A stretch of 64,000 bases of DNA. Origin: Burkholderiaceae bacterium (GTDB lineage Bacteria > Pseudomonadota > Gammaproteobacteria > Burkholderiales > Burkholderiaceae_E). Position numbers and translations under genes: made by a program. Shown in pieces: positions 59,388 to 64,000 of this stretch. Below the pieces are notes generated by a model. The model saw only the letters and a program-made list of their open reading frames with translations. It had not been told where the DNA came from and did not search any database. Location: assembly GCA_019635275.1 (NCBI GenBank), contig JAHBZV010000005.1, positions 47,285 to 111,284 on the forward strand, in the 5' to 3' direction. Numbering within the stretch: the first letter of the stretch is position 1; every line of letters starts with the position of its first letter.

Positions 59388-60953
59388 ATGAACAACGGCC
59401 CGACGCTGCCGATTCGCCGCGTCGCCATCGACACCTGGCGCGAGAACGTGGTGTTCCTGCACCGCGACTGCCCGGTCGTGCGCGCGTCGGGCTTCCAGGC
59501 GCTGGCGAAGGTCCGCGTGCAGGCCAACGGCAAATCGCTGATCGCCGTGCTCAACGTCGTCGACGACGACTGCATCTGCGCGCCGCGCGAGCTCGGGCTG
59601 AGCGAAGACGCGTTCGAGCGGCTGGGCACCGAAGAGGGCGAGCAGGCCCGGATCGAGCAGGCCGAGCCGGCGCCGTCGATCGCCGCGCTTCACCGCAAGA
59701 TCGCCGGCGAGCGGCTGGGGCACGAAGACCTGCACGCGATCGTGCAGGACATCGCGGCGGCGCGCTATTCCAGGATCGAGCTGGCCGCCTTCGTCGTCGC
59801 CACCAACCAGTTCGAGCTCGATCGCGACGAGGTGCTCAACCTGACCGAGGCGATGATCGCCTGCGGCCAGCGCATCGACTGGCAGCGCGAGGTCGGCGCG
59901 GGCCCGGTCGTCGACAAGCACTGCATCGGCGGCATTCCGGGCAACCGGACCTCGATGGTCGTCGTGCCCATCGTCGCCGCGCACGGCATGCTGTGTCCGA
60001 AGACCTCGTCGCGCGCGATCACGTCGCCCGCGGGAACCGCCGACACGATGGAGGTTCTGGCCGAGGTCGAGCTGCCGCTCGAGCGCCTGAAGGAGATCGT
60101 CCGGGCGACGCACGGCTGCCTCGCCTGGGGCGGAACGGCCGACCTCAGCCCCGCCGACGACATCCTGATCTCGGTGGAGCGGCCGCTGGCGATCGATTCG
60201 CCGGGGCAGATGGTCGCGTCGATCCTGTCCAAGAAGGTCAGCGCCGGGGCCACGCACCTGGTGCTCGACATCCCCGTCGGCCCGACCGCCAAGGTGCGCA
60301 ACATGCCGGCGGCGCAGCGATTGAAGCGGCTGTTCGAGTACGTGGCGGCGCGGCTCGGGCTGGAACTCGACGCGGTCATCACCGACGGACGCCAGCCGAT
60401 CGGCCGCGGCATCGGGCCGGTGCTGGAAGCGCGCGACGTGATGCAGGTGCTCTCGAACGATCCCGAGGCGCCGCAAGACCTTCGCCAGAAGGCGCTGCGC
60501 CTGGCCGGCAGGGTGATCGAGTTCGATCCCGACGTGCGCGGTGGCGACGGCTACCGGATCGCGCGCAACATCCTCGAATCGGGCCGGGCGCTCGCGAAGA
60601 TGAACGCGATCATCGACGCGCAGGGCCGGCGCGCCGAGCCGCTGAGTGCCGGCAAGCTGGGCTTCGACGTGACGGCGCCGGCCGACGGCACCGTGATCGG
60701 CGTCGACAATCACCGGCTCGCCCGCATCGCGCGGCTCAGCGGCGCGCCGCAGGTGCGCGGCGCCGGCATCGACCTGATGGTGAAGCTGGCAGACGAGGTC
60801 CGCGCGGGGCAGACGCTGTACCGCGTGCACGCGCAGTTCGACGCCGATCTCGAGTTCGCGCGCCGCATGGTCGCCAGCGGCTGCGGCTTCACGCTGGGCG
60901 CGGCCGACCAGGTGCCGCGCGACTACGCGACGTCGCCGGCCGACGCGAAGTGA
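59388..60953 (+). CDS. AMP phosphorylase-like / thymidine phosphorylase family protein
   Basis: A 521-residue nucleoside phosphorylase-type enzyme with an N-terminal extension of about 80 residues ([24 protein letters not shown]...), as in archaeal AMP phosphorylases. [23 protein letters not shown] and [20 protein letters not shown] match the AMP-phosphorylase active site and differ from the SGRGLGHTGGT motif of DeoA. The predicted reaction is NMP plus phosphate to base plus ribose-1,5-bisphosphate. It begins 15 bases after gyrB and overlaps the PRPP-synthase-like gene by four bases (GTGA), so the two act as a pair. Confidence 0.85.
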   Translation: MNNGPTLPIRRVAIDTWRENVVFLHRDCPVVRASGFQALAKVRVQANGKSLIAVLNVVDDDCICAPRELGLSEDAFERLGTEEGEQARIEQAEPAPSIAALHRKIAGERLGHEDLHAIVQDIAAARYSRIELAAFVVATNQFELDRDEVLNLTEAMIACGQRIDWQREVGAGPVVDKHCIGGIPGNRTSMVVVPIVAAHGMLCPKTSSRAITSPAGTADTMEVLAEVELPLERLKEIVRATHGCLAWGGTADLSPADDILISVERPLAIDSPGQMVASILSKKVSAGATHLVLDIPVGPTAKVRNMPAAQRLKRLFEYVAARLGLELDAVITDGRQPIGRGIGPVLEARDVMQVLSNDPEAPQDLRQKALRLAGRVIEFDPDVRGGDGYRIARNILESGRALAKMNAIIDAQGRRAEPLSAGKLGFDVTAPADGTVIGVDNHRLARIARLSGAPQVRGAGIDLMVKLADEVRAGQTLYRVHAQFDADLEFARRMVASGCGFTLGAADQVPRDYATSPADAK

Positions 60954-61840
60954 GCCTGCTGCTGGCGTTCGACGACGAGGCGGCGCTCGCGCAGCGCCTC
61001 GCGCAGGCCATCGGCCGGCAGCACGCGTTCGTCGACCGGCACCACTTTCCCGACGGCGAGACGCGGCTGAGGCTGCCGGCCTCGCTGCCCGCGCACGTGG
61101 TGCTGCTGCGCGGCCTTCAGCAGCCCAACGACAAGCTCACCGAGCTGATGCTGGCCGCGGCCGGCGCGCGCGAGCTCGGCGCGCGGCGGCTGACGCTGGT
61201 GAGCCCCTATCTCGCGTACATGCGACAGGACACGGCCTTCACGCCCGGAGAGGTCGTAAGCCAGCGCCACGTCGGGCGCGCGCTCGCCGCCTGGTTCGAC
61301 GACGTCGTCACCGTCGATCCGCACCTGCACCGGGTCGCGACGATGGACGAGGTCGTGCCCGGGCGCCGCGCCGTCGCGCTCACCGCCGCACCGCTGCTCG
61401 GCGCCTGGGTGGCGCAACGACTGCCCGATGCGCTGCTGCTCGGCCCCGACCAGGAGTCGCTGCAGTGGGTGCGTGCCGCGGCCGCGGCGCACGGACTGGA
61501 CCACGCGGTGTGCAGCAAGAAGCGGCGCGCCGATCGCGCGGTCGAGGTCGAGCTGCCGAATGGGGTCGACCTGCGCGGCCGCGCGGTCGTGTTGCTCGAC
61601 GACGTGGCCAGCACCGGCAGCACGCTCGTCGAGGCAGCGCGTGGCGCGCTCGCCCGCGGAGCCGCGACGGTGGACGTGGCCGTCACGCACGCGCTGCTGG
61701 TGGGCGATGCGCTCGAGCAGCTGCGCGCGGCCGGCGTGCGCGAGGTCTGGAGCACCGACAGCGTGCCGCATCCGAGCAACGTGGTCTCGATCGCGCCGCT
61801 GGTGGCGCAGGCGTTGTCGTCCATCGCGCCCGGCACGTAG
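60950..61840 (+). CDS. Ribose-phosphate pyrophosphokinase-like protein
   Basis: A 296-residue PRPP-synthase-family protein beginning with GTG inside the stop of the AMP-phosphorylase-like gene. [26 protein letters not shown] and the PRPP loop [20 protein letters not shown] are conserved, as is PDQESLQWV. It is shorter than housekeeping Prs (about 315 residues) and diverged in the N-terminal nucleotide region, so it may use a different phosphate donor or ribose derivative. Coupling to a putative NMP phosphorylase points to nucleotide salvage through ribose phosphates. Confidence 0.87.
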   Translation: MSLLLAFDDEAALAQRLAQAIGRQHAFVDRHHFPDGETRLRLPASLPAHVVLLRGLQQPNDKLTELMLAAAGARELGARRLTLVSPYLAYMRQDTAFTPGEVVSQRHVGRALAAWFDDVVTVDPHLHRVATMDEVVPGRRAVALTAAPLLGAWVAQRLPDALLLGPDQESLQWVRAAAAAHGLDHAVCSKKRRADRAVEVELPNGVDLRGRAVVLLDDVASTGSTLVEAARGALARGAATVDVAVTHALLVGDALEQLRAAGVREVWSTDSVPHPSNVVSIAPLVAQALSSIAPGT

Positions 61841-62036
61841 CGCATACCTGTCCCGAGCAGGCGACGCCCCGCCGGGTCGAGGTGCACGGGGCGCCCGAAT
61901 GACCGCCCGTCGGCGCCGCCCGTCGTGAAGGGCGCCTCGCCTCGCTGGCGGAGACTTAGATTTGGCGCAATCTTCCTGCGGCGCCGGAGCCTCGGCGCCG
62001 TGGGTACGTCGGTCGTAAGGGAGTGCGCGCCGCGAG

Positions 62037-62849
62037 ATGACCACACACCTGCTCGTCGACCTCGAGAACGTGCAGCCGCCCGCGAGTTCGGTCCGCGACC
62101 GGCTCGGCGAAACGGGCAAGGGCTGGATATTCCATGGACCGCACCAGCGCAAGCGCCTGGCCGAGTACGAGGCGCTCGGCGAACGGGTGACGCTGGTGCC
62201 GATTGCGCGCACGGGCTCGAACGCGCTGGATTTCCATCTCGTCTTCTATCTCGGCTACCTGCTGGCCCGCGACCCTTGCTCGGAGTTCGTCGTGGTCACT
62301 GGCGACAAGGGCTATGACCCCGCAATCGAGCATGCCCGGCTGCTGTCGTTCGAAGTCCGGCGAATCCCCGCCCTCGGCACGGCGGACGGCGCAATGGGGC
62401 AGGGGGTGGTGAAGGCGCAAGGCAAGATGGCGGCGGCCAGGCAGCCCGCGACGAAGAAGCCCGCGGCCAGGAAGCCGTCCGCGAAGGCCGCCGCCAACAA
62501 GCCCGCGACGAAGCCTGCGGCGAAGAAGCGCGCAGCGAAGAAGCCCGCAGCGAAGAAGCCCGCAGCGAAGAAGCCCGCAGCGAAGAAGCCCGCAGCGAAG
62601 AAGCCCGCAGCGAAGAAATCCGCAGCCGCGAAAACGCTCGACTCGGTCTATCGCAACGTGTTGGCCGGGCTGCAAGCGTCGAACCGACCGCGGACACTCG
62701 CAGCACTCGAGCGCACCATCCAGGCCAGACTTGGCGAATCGCCCGCACCCGAGAGAGTCAGGGTGGTCGTCGATCGGCTGACCACCGCCAGGGCGATCAG
62801 CGTGGCCGACGGGCGACTGAGCTACGTCCCGCCGCACGCGGCCGCTTAG
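62037..62849 (+). CDS. PIN-like (NYN-related) protein with Lys/Ala/Pro repeat linker
   Basis: A 270-residue protein. Residues 1-110 form a PIN-like fold: HLLVDLENVQPP with the first acidic residues, ALDFHLVFYLGYLL, and FVVVTGDKGYDPAIEHARLLSFEVRRI with the second acidic pair, suggesting a metal-dependent RNase. Then comes a highly basic linker of repeated AKKPA units (about 130-200), like histone H1 tails, which should bind nucleic acid. A C-terminal winged-helix-like segment follows (VYRNVLAGLQASNRPRTLAALERTI). Its target is unknown. It lies 196 bases after the Prs-like gene. Confidence 0.82.
   Translation: MTTHLLVDLENVQPPASSVRDRLGETGKGWIFHGPHQRKRLAEYEALGERVTLVPIARTGSNALDFHLVFYLGYLLARDPCSEFVVVTGDKGYDPAIEHARLLSFEVRRIPALGTADGAMGQGVVKAQGKMAAARQPATKKPAARKPSAKAAANKPATKPAAKKRAAKKPAAKKPAAKKPAAKKPAAKKPAAKKSAAAKTLDSVYRNVLAGLQASNRPRTLAALERTIQARLGESPAPERVRVVVDRLTTARAISVADGRLSYVPPHAAA
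62520..62624 (+). repeat. 15-bp tandem repeat coding AKKPA units
   Basis: Seven contiguous 15-base units of gcgaagaagcccgca. The five central copies (62535-62609) are identical at the DNA level and the outer two are degenerate. They encode the repeated AKKPA linker. Identity at synonymous positions shows recent expansion, and copy number is likely variable between strains. Confidence 0.95.
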
Positions 62850-62877
62850 GCCCCTGCGTCGGTACGCTGTCGCCGGC

Positions 62878-63549
62878 TCAGCGTTTCCCCGCCTTCTCCG
62901 GCGACCCTTCCAGCCCCGCCAGCAGCGCCCGGCTGTTCCCCGGGATCACCATCGAGAACTTGTTGTCGACGAACGTGTAGTCGTAGTACCCCATCCGCGC
63001 GAGCGGCTGGATCTTCAGCACGTCGACCAGCCCGTTGGCGTCGATCACCGCGTCGTCGATGTGCACCGCGACCACGCGGCCGAACACGACATCGGCGGTG
63101 CCCATCGGCGGCACGCCGGGAAAGCGCAGCGTGTTCAGGTACACGCACTCGAAGTGGATCGGCGAGCCGGCCACGCGCGCAGGCTTCACCTTGCGCGACG
63201 GCAACTTCGCCAGCCCCGCGCGCTCGAACTCGTCGACGCCGTGCGGCAACTCCTCGGCCGTGATGTTCACCGCCTCGCGCAGCGCGTAGGTGGCCATGTT
63301 CCAGACGAACTCGCCGGTCTCCTCGGCGTTGCGCACCGAGTCCTTGCGCACGCCGCCGGTGTCCTGGTTAGCCGAGAACATCACGATCGGCGGATTGAAG
63401 GTCACGTTCTGGAACTGGCTGAACGGCGCGAGGTTGTGGCGGCCCTGCCCGTCGACCGTGGAGATCCAGCCGATCGGGCGCGGAATCACGCACGACTTGA
63501 ACGGGTCGTGCGGCAGGCCGTGCGGTATCACGCCGGGTTCGTAGTACAT
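62878..63549 (-). CDS. Flavin reductase family / FMN-binding split-barrel protein
   Basis: A 223-residue protein of the flavin-reductase-like FMN-binding family. CVIPRPIGWISTVDGQGRHNLAPFSQFQNVTFNPP (in part) is the flavin-binding N-terminal segment typical of this group; KDSVRNAEETGEFVWNM and GVPPMGTADVVFGRVVAVHIDD follow. Such proteins reduce flavins for partner oxygenases or act as FMN-binding oxidoreductases. The ATG at 63549 (MYYEPGV) has GGAG eight bases upstream. It converges on the PIN-like gene with a 28-base spacer. Confidence 0.9.
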   Translation of the reverse strand: MYYEPGVIPHGLPHDPFKSCVIPRPIGWISTVDGQGRHNLAPFSQFQNVTFNPPIVMFSANQDTGGVRKDSVRNAEETGEFVWNMATYALREAVNITAEELPHGVDEFERAGLAKLPSRKVKPARVAGSPIHFECVYLNTLRFPGVPPMGTADVVFGRVVAVHIDDAVIDANGLVDVLKIQPLARMGYYDYTFVDNKFSMVIPGNSRALLAGLEGSPEKAGKR

Positions 63550-64000
63550 CTGCAGTGCTCCGCCCCTACCGGGGCCGTGCGCGAGGCATGAACGTTTGCG
63601 CGAGCCAAGGCGCGGGCCGCTCGCCGCGGCGCCGGCGCTCCGAGCATCCCAGGGAACCCCCGCGAAGCGGGGGCAAGCACCAAGCGCCCCCGCGGCGAGC
63701 GGCCCGCGCCTTTGCCGGAGACGTCGAGGTGCACGCGCAGTCGAAAGGCTGGTGACGATCGCCCTGGTGTCGGTCTCGAGCACCACACACGCGTCCAGAG
63801 CGGCATGCGGTGGGGCGCCGCGGCGAGGCCTGAGCGGCACGGGCGGCCGTGGGCCAGGGAGGGCGGGGCGGTGTCGGCGGCGCCGAGCAGCGCAGCCTCG
63901 GGGTCGGCGCGCGAAGCGCGCTTCGTCCATCATTCTCGCGGCGATTGTTTGAGCGGAGCTCGCAAAGCGAGCGTAGCGAGTTTCGCCGCGCGACCCCGAC
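63550..64000. other. Right-edge non-coding stretch, no convincing gene
   Basis: The 451 bases after the flavin reductase start hold no open frame with recognisable protein features, only GC-rich frames that arise by chance. They contain the large inverted repeat at 63607-63712, and several short GC palindromes near the end (ggcgcgcgaagcgcgctt; gctcgcaaagcgagc). A gene entering from the right cannot be excluded. Confidence 0.5.
63607..63712. repeat. 23-bp perfect inverted repeat with internal hairpin
   Basis: The left arm (63607-63629, beginning aaggcgcgggcc) is the exact reverse complement of the right arm (63690-63712). The 60-base interval holds a second hairpin, CCCCCGC-gaa-GCGGGGG (63657-63673). 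The whole can fold as a long stem with a nested hairpin. It resembles REP/BIME-type or MITE-like elements, but no coding or target-site duplication is seen. Confidence 0.85.

Noticed and set aside
62520-62624. Regular repeat that could be mistaken for a CRISPR array
   Set aside because: Units are 15 bp, contiguous without spacers, and in frame as AKKPA codons, so this is a coding tandem repeat.

Overview
The window is a roughly 70% GC chromosomal segment of a betaproteobacterium, most likely Burkholderiales. This is inferred from the order mnmE-yidC-yidD-rnpA-rpmH | dnaA-dnaN-gyrB without recF, from very high GC at third codon positions, and from the accessory gene families. The replication-origin neighbourhood lies at about 49.8-59.4 kb. 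The best oriC candidate is the dnaA-dnaN spacer, which carries DnaA-box-like 9-mers. No rRNA or tRNA gene and no CRISPR array was seen.

Layout. 0-2.1 kb: the tail of a probable membrane transport protein and GTP-type PEP carboxykinase (pckG). 2.3-12.6 kb: a compact minus-strand operon holding a periplasmic binding protein, a small DMT-type transporter, an Atz/Trz amidohydrolase, an oligopeptide-type ABC transporter (B, C, D, F), a YtcJ-type amidohydrolase and a CobW GTPase. It looks like uptake and hydrolysis of an amide or N-substituted compound, with a metallochaperone-like GTPase at the end. 12.75-15.9 kb: an N-carbamoyl-amino-acid hydrolase coupled to a sulfoacetaldehyde acetyltransferase-like gene (xsc), divergent from an IclR regulator. 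16.8-19.5 kb: cobS-cobT. 19.5-25.9 kb: FAD oxidoreductase, NTF2-like protein, MocR regulator, hydratase, DUF2817 and MOSC proteins, with a 12-bp-spaced cluster of DnaA-box-like repeats at about 24.0 kb. 25.9-29.5 kb: a small membrane protein, an orphan 415-residue protein, a VapBC-type pair and an NRAMP-type transporter with no canonical start codon. 29.5-41.6 kb: solitary Rieske protein with DegP, two patatins, a lipid kinase, a PEBP protein, a solitary form II CoxL-like subunit, tandem DUF3300 proteins and a short asparaginase. 41.6-44.9 kb: E1 beta and E1 alpha dehydrogenase genes with D-tartrate dehydratase.

44.9-49.7 kb is an accessory island: a Phd/ParE-type toxin-antitoxin pair with a visible promoter and operator, a Fic AMPylase-type protein, a 41-codon ORF, and a large protein that joins a nuclease-like N-terminus, a DUF2075 helicase core and a LexA/S24-like serine peptidase domain. 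The island abuts the 3' end of mnmE, a known integration site of SGI1-type elements. It is the best candidate in the window for an undescribed, possibly defensive, system.

49.8-64.0 kb: mnmE, yidC, yidD, rnpA and rpmH read leftward from a strong promoter at 53.96-53.99 kb, with a terminator after yidC. dnaA, dnaN and gyrB read rightward. They are followed by an AMP-phosphorylase-like and PRPP-synthase-like pair, a PIN-like protein with a Lys/Ala/Pro repeat linker, a flavin reductase family protein, and a final non-coding stretch with a large inverted repeat.

Functions are assigned from recognisable motifs and remembered family sequences. No database search was possible.
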